In this document: positions 51,101 through 61,675 of the stretch, one piece after another | Numbering within the stretch: the first letter of the stretch is position 1 | Layout: every line of letters begins with the position of its first letter | NCBI RefSeq assembly: GCF_005239225.2 | Contig: NC_133293.1 | Span: forward strand, 21,933,040-21,997,039 | From: Populus alba | Taxonomy: Eukaryota > Streptophyta > Magnoliopsida > Malpighiales > Salicaceae | Direction of reading: 5' to 3' | DNA length: 64,000 bases | The notes under the pieces: generated by a model | What the model was told of the DNA's origin: nothing | What the model saw: only the letters and a program-made list of their open reading frames with translations | The model's database searches: none | Translations under genes and position numbers: made by a program

Positions 51101-51840
51101 CAAGGGTATCAAATATCATCAATGCAGGGCAATAGGACTTTCCAATGGACGTAACTGCACTGCATGGCTGTTGGGAATCAATTAATTTTCATCCCAAACC
51201 ATATTCAGAAGACTACTGTGACTGGAAGGGCAATCCATCAGGGCTCTTCAACATAAAATCAGCATGGGAATTACTTCGGGAAAAACGACCATCAAACAAC
51301 ATGCATCAACTACTATGGTTCAAAGGCCACATCCCACGGCAATCCTTCATCCTCTGGCTAGCAAGTCTCGAAAGGTTGAGAACCATGGACCGTCTTTATT
51401 CAGCTGGCATCATTCAGAATACTGCATGTAGCTTTTGTGGAACCCATATCGAAACACATGACCATCTGTTCTTTGAATGCCATACCTCTCAAACAGTATG
51501 GCAAACAATTAATGCAAGGGCAAACGTCTAGTGGCCATGCACTTCTTGGCAGAATCTGCTACAATGGGCATCTGCAACTTATGGCAATAAGATAGATGTT
51601 AAACATCTTATAGCTTGCCTCTTACTTTCAGCAACTGTCTACCAGCTATGGTATGAACGAAACAATCGAATCTTCAGCAACCAGTTCCAAGTAGCCACAA
51701 CAATTGCAGAGACAGTGTTTCAACAGGTTCGCATGCACATAACATCTATGGAGTTTCGTACCATAATCCTAACCAGTATATGTGCTGTATGGGGTATTCG
51801 GCAACCTCACCAAAACCTAGTCCCAGTTGCAGACAGTTGA
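48175..51840 (+). pseudogene. LINE A ORF2 (endonuclease, reverse transcriptase, zf-RVT), broken
   Basis: ORF2 nicks target DNA and copies the LINE RNA at the nick. The APE-type endonuclease is complete: GSWNIWGLNG, GILETK, IYGHNTPAE, IIIGDFNAIM, KLDWVFGN and ISDHSAI. The reverse transcriptase has APGPDGY, NDYRPISCCN, CALKVDLKKAFD, RQGDPLSPYLF and the catalytic FADD (HICFADDLMLF, near 50250). A zf-RVT-like zinc region follows (GHIPRQSFILWLA ... CSFCG ... HDHLFFEC). Breaks are one-base frameshifts near 49285-49315 and 49575, TAG at 51133 (Trp in LINE B) and TAG at 51529 (Tyr in LINE B). The duplicated copy at 53020-56179 lacks the first two frameshifts. Confidence 0.92.
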
Positions 51841-52099
51841 AGAAACATATAACACTGTTCATCGCAAATTAATTCCATCACTACTGTTCACGTAGCGGCT
51901 GGCAACCATGAGATCAATTGTTTTTACATGGCTACTGTTCACGTAGCGGCCATGCATCAGTTCTTCGTTATTTTCATTCTTTTCGCTATTTCTTTGCTGT
52001 TTAATGGTCACTATTAATTTATTTTCTTGGGGGATGCCCCTCGTATTTCTGTAAGCAACATTTCTTCTTTATATATACATCTTAACTTTCCAAAAAAAA

Positions 52100-52378
52100 G
52101 TTTAGGGTTTAGGGTTTAGGGTTTCGGGTTTAAGGTTTTAGGGTTTCGGGTTTAGGGTTTTGGGTTTAGGGTTTGGGTTTTAGGGTTTGGGGTTTAGGGT
52201 TTGGGTTTTAGGGTTTTAGGGTTTGGGGTTTAGGGTTTTAGGGTTTAGGGTTTAGGGTTTCGGGTTTAGGGTTTAGGGTTTCGGGTTTAGGGTTTAGGGT
52301 TTCGGGTTTAGGGTTTAGGTTTTAGGGTTTTAGGGTTTAGGGTTTTAGGGGTTTAAGGTTTAGGGTTTAGGGTTTAGG
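52100..52378 (+). repeat. Telomere-like tract 2
   Basis: TTTAGGG repeats with TTTCGGG, TTTGGGG and TTTTAGGG variants start directly after the LINE A poly(A) tail (AAAAAAAAG-TTTAGGG) and end at TTTAGG where a 5'-truncated LINE B begins (CCTCACAGG). The tract is nearly the same as tract 3 because of the tandem duplication. Confidence 0.95.
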
Positions 52379-53018
52379 CCTCACAGGTCTGCATTCTTCT
52401 TCTCAATGGTTGACTTGTGAGGTCACACAAACAAACTCCTCTCTCCCTATCAGACTCACCTTCATTTATGGCCACAACACTCCAGCTGAACGACAGATTC
52501 TATGGAATTATATTGTTCATGAAAGCTCGCTTAATTCTGGACTCCCATGGCTCGTTTTGGGTGACTTTAATGCAATAATGTCTGCGGGGGATAGAGTTGG
52601 AGGAGATGTTCATTGGCCTAGTTACCAGAATGACTTTAGCTCTTGTATAAATCACTTTGAATTGTTGCAAGTTCCATTCACGGGTCTCCAGTATTCTTGG
52701 CATAATGGCCAGATTGGTAGCAATACCATTCAAAAGAAGCTAGATTGGGTTTTTGGTAATTCATGTTTGTTTTCTACTTGGCCTGCCACCAATGCCATAT
52801 TCCAACCACGTAGCATTTCGGATCACAGTGCCATAATACTCAGTCCTCAACGGCCAAACCAGCATAGGCATAATTCATTCAAATTTTTGAACATCTGGGC
52901 TGATCGTGGTGACTTCCTAGACATTGTTGCTTCCTCCTGGCAGCTTCCTAGTACTGGCAATCCTATGTACCAACTTACAACAAAGCTGAGTAGGTTAAAG
53001 GCAGAATTAAGGAAGCTT
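52379..53018 (+). mobile_element. LINE B fragment (5' truncated, joined to LINE A)
   Basis: This is the endonuclease part of a LINE B ORF2, starting at LTGLHSSSQWLTCE. It lacks ORF1 and about the first 80 codons of ORF2. It is almost identical to 56473-57112. Motifs GDFNAIM, KLDWVFGN and ISDHSAI are kept. At 53018/53020 the sequence jumps from LINE B to LINE A, giving a chimeric open frame of nearly 600 codons that runs to 54191. Confidence 0.9.
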
Positions 53019-53019
53019 A

Positions 53020-56000
53020 GTAGTGACTTCCTTGCTACTGTTGCTTCCTCTTGGCAAGAACCTGTATTTGGAAATCCTATGTTCCAATTCACTACTAAGC
53101 TGCGCCGGTTGAAGACTGTATTGAGGCAGCTTCACCTACATCACACAAGCAGCATCACACACAGAGTTGCTAAGGCCAAAACAAATTGGGAAGCAGCACA
53201 ATTTTATCTTGATCAACATCCAACATCATCTACTGCACAATCAACTGAACGAGAAATGGTTGCTCAATATATGCAACTTTGTAAAGATGAGGAATCCTAT
53301 TTCAAGCAAAAATCAAGGGTGCAATGGCTTCAGCTAGGAGATAGGAATACCTCATTTTTTCACAAATCTTTGCTCCACCGCCAGGTAAGGAACAAAATAC
53401 ATAGCTTGCAGGATGAAAATGGAACTTTGGTCCACGATCCACATGACATAGGGAAGCTGGCATCAACATATTTTGAAAACATCCTCACAGCCACTCATCC
53501 AACATTGAATGCAGAGATTAAGGACATTTTTCCTAACACCATTTCAGAAGCATCCAAATCTGCAGCTCTTACACCCATCACCGATGATGATATAAAGGAA
53601 GCTTTATTCTCTATTCCCGACTCTAAAGCTCCAGGGCCAGACGGTTATAATGCACTCTTTTATAAAACAAGCTGGGACATCATCAGACTTGATTTTCTTG
53701 CTGCCATCAGATTCTTCTTCTCTAATAACTGTCTCCCTCGTTGTGTTAATGCTACAAGAGTAGCCCTTGTGCCAAAAACAGAACATCCAGCTAGTATGAA
53801 TGATTATAGACCCATTTCTTGTTGCAATGTAATATACAAATGCATCTCAAAGTTGCTTGTTGTTCGACTAAAACCAGCTCTAGTGGATGTGATTGGCCCC
53901 TCACAGTCTGCATTCCTTCCTGGCCGCAATATATCTGATGCTATTCTTCTTGCACAAGAGCTAATGCACAATTATCATCACAACAAAGGGCCAGCCCGAT
54001 GTGCTCTCAAAGTCGATTTGAAGAAAGCTTTTGACACTGTTAGCTTGGATTTCATCATTGAAGGACTGCATGCTATTAGCCTCCCAACAGACATGATAAG
54101 ATGGATAACAACATGCATTACAACAGTCCATTATACAATCAATATCAATGGTGAGATGCACGGTTTTTTTCAAAGCTACAAGAGGCATTAGACAGGGTGA
54201 TCCACTATCACCTTACCTCTTTGTTTTGGCAATGGAAGGCTTGCGAGGAATCATCAATCAATCTGTCCAAAGCAGTGCATTCAAATACCATTGGCGGTGC
54301 AAGCCAACCAAACTAACTCATATTTGTTTTGCAGATGATTTAATGCTTTTCAGTCATGCTGATCCCGGTTCCATCATGGTACTCAAGTCCAGCCTAGACA
54401 GGTTCTCCACACTCTCAGGGCTCTCCATTAATCTTGCCAAAAGTTCTCTCTATTTGTCAGGTATTATCAGCGGTTTGCGCAACACAATAATAGAGCAACT
54501 AGGCATACAGGAAACAACTCTTCCTGTGAAGTATCTAGGCGTCCCTCTCTTATCTTCACGGCTCACCCACAGAGATTGTCTCCCCATTGCTGGAAAGAAT
54601 TATAGCGAGAATAAAGTTGTGGACATCCTCCTCCCTCACTTATGCTGGCCGATTACAATTGATCAAGTCGGTTCTCTTCTCAATTCAAGTATATTGGTCC
54701 ACCATCTTCATACTCCCATGTGCAACAATTAAAAGGATAGAAAGCACCTTGGCTGCCTTCTTATGGAAAGGCTCATCTCTCACTCCCACGGGAGCAAAGG
54801 TGGCCTGGAATGCTATTTGTTACCCACTGACTGAAGGAGGATTGAGAATCAAAAAACTAAAAACATGGAATCAGGCAGCAACTCTAAAGCATATATGGCA
54901 TCTCTTCACAGATAAAGAATCCATGTGGTCAACATGGATACAAGCAAACCTCTTACGTGGCAAATCTTTTTGGCAAGTCACAATGCCATCGAATCCATCT
55001 TGGTCATGGAGAAAAATACTGCAAAGCCGAGACTGGTGCAGAGGCTGGTTCATCAACAGAATAGGGAATGGCAACTCCACTTCACTCTGGTTTGATTACT
55101 GGCTTCCTGGGGGATTAAGGCTTATCGACAACTATTCACTACGAACTCTCACAGCTACAGGTCTAATGTGGAATGCAAGGGTATCAGATATCATCAATGC
55201 AGGGCAATAGGACTTTCCAATGGACGTAACTGCACTGCATGGCTGTTGGGAATCAATTAATTTTCATCCCAAAACCATATTCAGAAGAGACTACTGTGAC
55301 TGGAAGGGCAATCCATCAGGGGCTCTTCAACATAAAATCAGCATGGGAATTACTTCGGGAAAAACGACCATCAAACAACATGCATCAACTACTATGGTTC
55401 AAAGGCCACATCCCACGGCAATCCTTCATCCTCTGGCTAGCAAGTCTCGAAAGGTTGAGAACCATGGACCGTCTTTATTCAGCTGGCATCATTCAGAATA
55501 CTGCATGTAGCTTTTGTGGAACCCATATCGAAACACATGACCATCTGTTTCTTTGAATGCCATACCTCTCAAACAGTATGGCAAACAATTAATGCAAGGG
55601 CAAACGTCTAGTGGCCATGCACTTCTTGGCAGAATCTGCTACAATGGGCATCTGCAACTTATGGCAATAAGATAGATGTTAAACATCTTATAGCTTGCCT
55701 CTTACTTTCAGCAACTGTCTACCAGCTATGGTATGAACGAAACAATCGAATCTTCAGCAACCAGTTCCAAGTAGCCACAACAATTGCAGAGACAGTGTTT
55801 CAACAGGTTCGCATGCACATAACATCTATGGAGTTTCGTACCATAATCCTAACCAGTATATGTGCTGTATGGGGTATTCGGCAACCTCACCAAAACCTAG
55901 TCCCAGTTGCAGACAGTTGAAGAAACATATAACACTGTTCATCGCAAATTAATTCCATCACTACTGTTCACGTAGCGGCTGGCAACCATGAGATCAATTG

Positions 56001-56179
56001 TTTTTACATGGCTACTGTTCACGTAGCGGCCATGCATCAGTTCTTCGTTATTTTCATTCTTTTCGCTATTTCTTTGCTGTTTAATGGTCACTATTAATTT
56101 ATTTTCTTGGGGGATGCCCCTCGTATTTCTGTAAGCAACATTTCTTCTTTATATATACATCTTAACTTTCCAAAAAAAA
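53020..56179 (+). mobile_element. LINE A 3' copy (second unit of the tandem duplication)
   Basis: This stretch repeats 48944-52099 almost base for base and carries the same two TAG stops (near 55208 and 55604). It is intact where copy 1 is frameshifted (53360-53395, 53650) but has its own one-base insertions near 54173, 54583, 55272, 55321 and 55549, plus a 2-base one near 55288. It encodes the same reverse transcriptase (FADD near 54334) and zinc region. It ends in the same poly(A) tail and passes into tract 3. Neither copy has an open ORF2. Confidence 0.92.
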
Positions 56180-56472
56180 GTTTAGGGTTTAGGGTTTAGG
56201 GTTTCGGGTTTAAGGTTTTAGGGTTTCGGGTTTAGGGTTTTGGGTTTAGGGTTTGGGTTTTAGGGTTTGGGGTTTAGGGTTTGGGTTTTAGGGTTTTAGG
56301 GTTTGGGGTTTAGGGTTTTAGGGTTTAGGGTTTAGGGTTTCGGGTTTAGGGTTTAGGGTTTCGGGTTTAGGGTTTCGGGTTTAGGGTTTAGGGTTTCGGG
56401 TTTAGGGTTTAGGTTTTAGGGTTTTAGGGTTTAGGGTTTTAGAGGTTTAAGGTTTAGGGTTTAGGGTTTAGG
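56180..56472 (+). repeat. Telomere-like tract 3
   Basis: This is the duplicate of tract 2, about 14 bp longer through one extra TTTAGGG/TTTCGGG pair, with a few base changes. It runs from the LINE A copy's poly(A) tail to the 5'-truncated start of LINE B. Confidence 0.95.
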
Positions 56473-59400
56473 CCTCACAGGTCTGCATTCTTCTTCTCAA
56501 TGGTTGACTTGTGAGGTCACACAAACAAACTCCTCTCTCCCTATCAGACTCACCTTCATTTATGGCCACAACACTCCAGCTGAACGACAGATTCTATGGA
56601 ATTATATTGTTCATGAAAGCTCGCTTAATTCTGGACTCCCATGGCTCGTTTTGGGTGACTTTAATGCAATAATGTCTGCGGGGGATAGAGTTGGAGGAGA
56701 TGTTCATTGGCCTAGTTACCAGAATGACTTTAGCTCTTGTATAAATCACTTTGAATTGTTGCAAGTTCCATTCACGGGTCTCCAGTATTCTTGGCATAAT
56801 GGCCAGATTGGTAGCAATACCATTCAAAAGAAGCTAGATTGGGTTTTTGGTAATTCATGTTTGTTTTCTACTTGGCCTGCCACCAATGCCATATTCCAAC
56901 CACGTAGCATTTCGGATCACAGTGCCATAATACTCAGTCCTCAACGGCCAAACCAGCATAGGCATAATTCATTCAAATTTTTGAACATCTGGGCTGATCG
57001 TGGTGACTTCCTAAACATTGTTGCTTCCTCCTGGCAGCTTCCTAGTACTGGCAATCCTATGTACCAACTTACAACAAAGCTGAGTAGGTTAAAGGCAGAA
57101 TTAAGGAAGCTTCATTACAGGGTTACAAGTAATCTTACAGACTGTGTTGGCCAAGCTAAGTCAGCATGGGATGCAGCGCAGCTCTACCTTGATGAGCATC
57201 CATCATCAGATGAAGCAAAAAATACAGAGAGAACTCTTGCCACTGAATACCATCACCTCTGCAAAGCTGAAGAATCATATTTTAAGCAAAAGTCTAGGAT
57301 TCAATGGTTGCATCTCGGTGATCGAAATACTGCATTCTTCCACAAATCCTTACTGCATCGTCAAGTAAGGAATAGGATACACAGTTTACAAGATGAAGCA
57401 GGCAACATTGTTCATGATCCGCAGGAGTTAGGGAAGATTGCATCTGATTATTTTGAACACTTACTCTCTGCTCCCCAACCAATGTTGACAGAGAGTTGAC
57501 AACATTTTTTTGAACACAATATCAGACTCCTCCAAAGCTTCAGCTGTCGCTCCCATTACCAATGAAGATATTAAGGCAGCCTTATTTTCTATACCTGATA
57601 ATAAATCCCCCGGCCCTGATGGTTATAACGCATTATTTTTCAAGAAAAGCTGGGAGATCATCAAGGATGATTTCACTGCAGCAATCAGGTACTTTTTCAA
57701 CAAAAATTCTCTGCCCCGATGTGTCAATGCTACAAGAGTTGCTCTTGTACCAAAAAAGGAACACCCACAATGCTTAAATGACTACAGACCGATTTCATGC
57801 TGCACTGTACTCTATAAATGCATAGCTAAGCTGATTGTTGTTCGATTAAAGACAGCCCTCACTGATGTGGTTGGCCCTTCACAGACAGCCTTTATTCCTG
57901 GCCGAAACATATCAGATGCAATTTTGCTAACACAGGAGCTCATGCATAATTACCATCAGAATAAAGGGCCACCAAGATGTGCTCTCAAAATCGACTTGAA
58001 GAAGGCCTTTGACACGGTCCGGTGGGAATATATCATTGCTGGACTTCATGCGATTTCTCTTCCCCAAGAACTCATTGGCTGGATTACTACATGCATCTCT
58101 ACTGTTCATTACACAATTAATATTAATGGGGAGATGCATGGATTCTTTAAAGCTACAAGAGGAATCCGACAGGGTGATCCTCTATCACCTTACCTCTTTG
58201 TATTGGCAATGGAAGGACTGAGTGGTATCCTGAGCAATTCAATCCAGGAGAGCTCATTTCACTATCATTGGCGATGTCAGCCAAACAAACTAACTCACCT
58301 CTGTTTTGCAGATGATCTCATGCTTTTTTGCCGAGCTGACATTGATTCCATTCAGGTCTTGAAGCGCAGCCTAGACAATTTTTCCCAGCTCTCGGGTCTA
58401 CACATTAACCTGGACAAAAGCTCACTATATTTGTCAGGTATTGATGCAAACCGGAGAAGCACAATAGTTGGCATGCTAGGCATACAGAAAGCTACCCTCC
58501 CAGTGCGGTATCTTGGAGTTCCACTGATATCAACTCGTCTCACTCACACAGACTGCATTCCTTTAATGGAGCGTATTATAGCTAGAATCAAGCTGTGGAC
58601 GTCTACATCACTCACCTATGCTGGTCGGCTGCAATTGATCAAATCAGTCCTTTTTTCTATCCAAGTATACTGGTCTTCTATATTCATTCTTCCTAGTGCT
58701 ACAATTAAAAAAATTGAACGCACACTGACAGCCTTCTTGTGGAGAGGCACATCACTATCTCATGCAGGTGCAAAGGTGGCATGGCATGCAATCTGTTACC
58801 CGTTGAATGAAGGAGGCTTGGGCATCAAAAAACTCAAACACTGGAACCAGGCTGCAACTATTAAACATATATGGCATCTTCTCGCAGATAGAAACTCAAT
58901 ATGGGCTGCTTGGATACACACCATTCTACTGCGTGGGAGATCTTTCTGGCAAGTCAAAATGCCATCCAACCCTACTTGGTCTTGGAGAAAAATTCTGCAG
59001 AGCCGAGAGTGGTGTAGAGGCTGGTTCATTCCCATCATAGGCAATGGTTCTTCAACGTTTTTATGGTATGATTACTGGTTACCGATGGGGCGTCGGCTCA
59101 TTGATGCTTATACTCTTAGATCATTGACTGCCACAAGCCTTCCTTGGAATGCTACAGTTTCAGATATCATTGTAGAGGGGCAGTGGAATTTTCCCACGGA
59201 CACACCTATATTGCAGAACAACTGGAACTCAATTGTGTTCAACCCAAAGCCGTGGTTAGAAGATACTTATATGTGGAAGGGCCACTCTTCAGGGAAGTTC
59301 AGCATTGCCTCAGCTTGGGAACTTCTTCGTGATAAAAGGCCACTCAATAACCTGCATAAACTACTATGGTTTAGTGGTCATATCCCTAGACAATCCTTCA

Positions 59401-59873
59401 TTCTTTGGCTTGCAGGAATTGGACGTCTGCGAACAATGGATCGTCTCCAAACAGTCGGGATAATAAGGAATGCAACATGCATATTATGTAGCTGTCATAT
59501 AGAGACACATGATCATTTATTTTTTGCTTGTCCAATTACAAAAACAGTTTGGGAAACAGTCAATGAAAGAGCCAATATATACTGGCCTTGCACCTCCTGG
59601 CAGAATCTTCTACAATGGGCTTCAGCAACTTACACGAAGAAGAACGACATTCAGCACACAATAGCAAGATTAATGCTATCAGCTACAGTTTACTTACTTT
59701 GGCAGAAACGCAACAAAAGAGTCTTTAACAACCACTTTCAATCAACCACAACAATGGTAGAAGAAGTTTTTCAACTAGTTCGAACAACCATATCGACCAT
59801 GAAGTTTAAGGACATCATTCCTATAACTATATGCCATATATGGGGTATCATGGATTTACATCATAGAGCTTAA
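56473..59873 (+). pseudogene. LINE B ORF2, truncated, with one frameshift
   Basis: The reading frame holds the rest of the endonuclease (GDFNAIM, KLDWVFGN, ISDHSAI) up to PMLTES, where a frameshift near 57480-57510 moves it to another frame. From about 57510 it stays open for 787 codons to the stop at 59871. That long frame has the full reverse transcriptase: SPGPDGY, NDYRPISCCT, CALKIDLKKAFD, RQGDPLSPYLF, LCFADDLMLF and LGVPLIS. The zf-RVT region follows (GHIPRQSFILWLA, CILCSCHIETHDHLFFAC). No stop lies inside the transcriptase. The missing N-terminus and ORF1 make it non-autonomous. Confidence 0.92.
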
Positions 59874-59959
59874 TTACAAGCCACTGTTCCTGTAGAAGCC
59901 ATGCAAGTTATGTTGGTTTGCTCAGCCGTCTGAAATGGAGCCGCCTTGGCCTTTTCACT

Positions 59960-60095
59960 TTTGTTTTCATTTTATTTATGCTACTCTGTCTATTATTTTT
60001 TTAATCTCTCTTGGGGTATACCCCTCGTAATTCTGTAGAGAATTCTTTTTTTTTTTTTTATATATATATCTTACATTCTTCCAAAAAAAAAAAAA
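59960..60095 (+). other. LINE B 3' end with palindrome-like element and poly(A)
   Basis: CTTGGGGTATACCCCTCGTA (60011-60030) contains the perfect palindrome GGGGTATACCCC. LINE A has the matching CTTGGGGGATGCCCCTCGTA (52027-52046, and in copy 2 at 56107-56126), with the stem kept although bases differ. About 50 bp later both elements end in TTCC/TTTCC plus poly(A). This looks like a 3' structure read by the element's own reverse transcriptase, which is inference. Confidence 0.55.
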
Positions 60096-60237
60096 GTTTA
60101 GGGTTTAGGGTTTTAGGGGTTTAGGGTTTAGGGTTTAGGGTTTCGGGTTTCGGGTTTAGGGTTTAGGGTTTAGGGTTTAGGGTTTAGGGTTTAGGGGTTA
60201 GGGGTTAGGGTTTAGGGTTTAGGGTTTAGGGTTTAGG
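60096..60237 (+). repeat. Telomere-like tract 4
   Basis: About 140 bp, the most regular of the four tracts: mostly perfect TTTAGGG with a few TTTCGGG and TTAGGGG variants. It starts directly after LINE B poly(A) and ends at TTTAGG where the LINE C leader begins. Confidence 0.95.
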
Positions 60238-60490
60238 TTAGTGAGAGAAGCTCTGAAACTGGAGACTAGAGAGTGGTTGTGCTGCCGGAGCAATACCCAC
60301 TCCGGCCACCGTTGGATCCTCTCCATTTTCTGATATGTTGTGTGACTGAACCATTGCTACAAACGGACTATTTGGATCTTTGAAATATTTCACCATTCGA
60401 GATTTCTATTTGTTCAAAGTTCTGTTTGTTCTTTTCCTTTTTCCTTCGTCGCCGCTACCCCTGTTCTTCTTGTTCTTATTTTGATTATCC

Positions 60491-61675
60491 ATGGCCTCCA
60501 TTGGTCGTCCTCCACCTTCAAGACTATCAAACCATCAACCATGTCCCCCCCAGCCACCCACACCTCAACAAAAATCAAACAACCCCCCCTTTTCAAATAC
60601 CAACACGCACTACAAAACCCCTCCCCCCCATTTTGGCTCCTGGGCAGAGAGAGTCAGAGTTACTGACACTTCCACTAGGTTCTCCTTGGACCCCATCCCT
60701 AGGCAGGAGGTTGGAGCTCGCCTCAGGATCCCTGCAGAGCTATTATCCGAATCTGCTGACAAATGGAATAGGTGCATGGTTGGCTTCTCCCCGGGCTTCA
60801 AAATGAATTACCATACGATCAACACTATAGCAATCAGAGCTTGGAAGCATTATGGGCTAGAGGATGTGATGACCACAGCTGATGGATTTATGATATTCAG
60901 ATTCAATACCGTGGAGGACATGCTTGGAGTGCTGGAGAAAGGGCCCTGGATGTTTGGGGGCAAAGCCATAATCCTGCAACAATGGCACCCTCATCTTGTT
61001 CTTGATAAAAATAAGATCAATAAGCTTCCGGTATGGATATGCTTGCATGGTCTGCCTTTCCCTCTCTGGTCCAAGTCTGGATTAAGCCTATCTGCTAGCA
61101 TGGTTGGTCGACCATTATCGTGTGATGAGCAAACTTTCAACAACACCCGGCTAGACTTTGCAAGGGTGTGCGTGGAGATTGATGCTGCACTCCCCCTTAT
61201 CCATCAGTTCGAAATCGAAACCCCATTATCGACAGAACCTATCCTGATAAAAGTGGAATATGAGTGGAAGCCCTCTCGGTGCAACAAATGCTGCTTGTTT
61301 GGCCATGTCTGCCCCGAACCTATCATGACAGAGCCAGCGATTCCAGAGACCATACCAACTGAAACCTTACCCCTCAATCTACCAGCTGATGCTGGGAACG
61401 ACGGTTGCACTGTTGCAATGGGGACACATACATCTCCACAAGAGAATACCATATCAGTTGAAGATGGCAACATCACCGAAGAGGTCCAATATACTATTGC
61501 AGCTGGGAAAAACAAGGCAAGAGCATCCGGCCTCAATGGCCCCCTACACACGCAACCTCCCAAGCAAACTGATAGCAGAAAGGGCATACCCAAGAAACCA
61601 ATGGAAGAGATGCACATCGTGCCATTTAGTAGCAAGCACGACATTGTTGAAAGCAATTTGGATAGTGAGAGATGA
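60491..61675 (+). CDS. LINE C ORF1, DUF4283-type RNA-binding protein
   Basis: This protein would coat the LINE RNA. The ATG opens a Pro-rich N-terminus, then WAERVRVTDTSTRFSLDPI and the DUF4283-like part with FMIFRFNTVEDM, GPWMFGGKAI, WICLHGLPFPLW and MVGRPLSCDE. A zinc-knuckle-like RCNKCCLFGHVC lies near residue 265. The frame stops at 61673. Just after, in another frame (to 61859), sequence like the LINE A ORF1 tail continues (FDRCVESKM, then a basic RKKKRGRS end). So the 394-codon frame has probably lost its C-terminal ~60 residues through a frameshift near 61650-61680. The Trp codons that are stops in LINE A are intact here. Confidence 0.88.
   Translation: MASIGRPPPSRLSNHQPCPPQPPTPQQKSNNPPFSNTNTHYKTPPPHFGSWAERVRVTDTSTRFSLDPIPRQEVGARLRIPAELLSESADKWNRCMVGFSPGFKMNYHTINTIAIRAWKHYGLEDVMTTADGFMIFRFNTVEDMLGVLEKGPWMFGGKAIILQQWHPHLVLDKNKINKLPVWICLHGLPFPLWSKSGLSLSASMVGRPLSCDEQTFNNTRLDFARVCVEIDAALPLIHQFEIETPLSTEPILIKVEYEWKPSRCNKCCLFGHVCPEPIMTEPAIPETIPTETLPLNLPADAGNDGCTVAMGTHTSPQENTISVEDGNITEEVQYTIAAGKNKARASGLNGPLHTQPPKQTDSRKGIPKKPMEEMHIVPFSSKHDIVESNLDSER

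Larger units (their letters stand above)
46556..52099 (+). mobile_element. LINE A, L1-type non-LTR retrotransposon (decayed)
   Basis: This is a full-layout plant LINE: 5' leader (46556-46797), ORF1 (46798-48141), ORF2 (48175-51840), a 3' untranslated region and an 8-A tail. It is flanked on both sides by TTTAGGG tracts. Both ORFs carry stops or frameshifts, so it is not autonomous. The right part, from 48944, was copied into the 4.1-kb tandem duplication. Confidence 0.93.
56473..60095 (+). mobile_element. LINE B, 5'-truncated L1-type retrotransposon
   Basis: This LINE starts inside ORF2, directly after TTTAGG, and ends in a 13-A tail followed by GTTTAGGG. It belongs to the same wider family as LINE A but is clearly diverged. 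The 3' untranslated region keeps the palindrome-like GGGGTATACCCC and the TATATATAT...CTTACATTCTTCC terminal block seen in diverged form in LINE A. Of the three lineages it has the best preserved reverse transcriptase. Confidence 0.93.

Noticed and set aside
52100..56472. Regularly spaced repeats resembling a CRISPR array
   Set aside because: These are telomere-type microsatellites and tandemly copied LINE sequence in plant DNA, with no spacers of uniform length.
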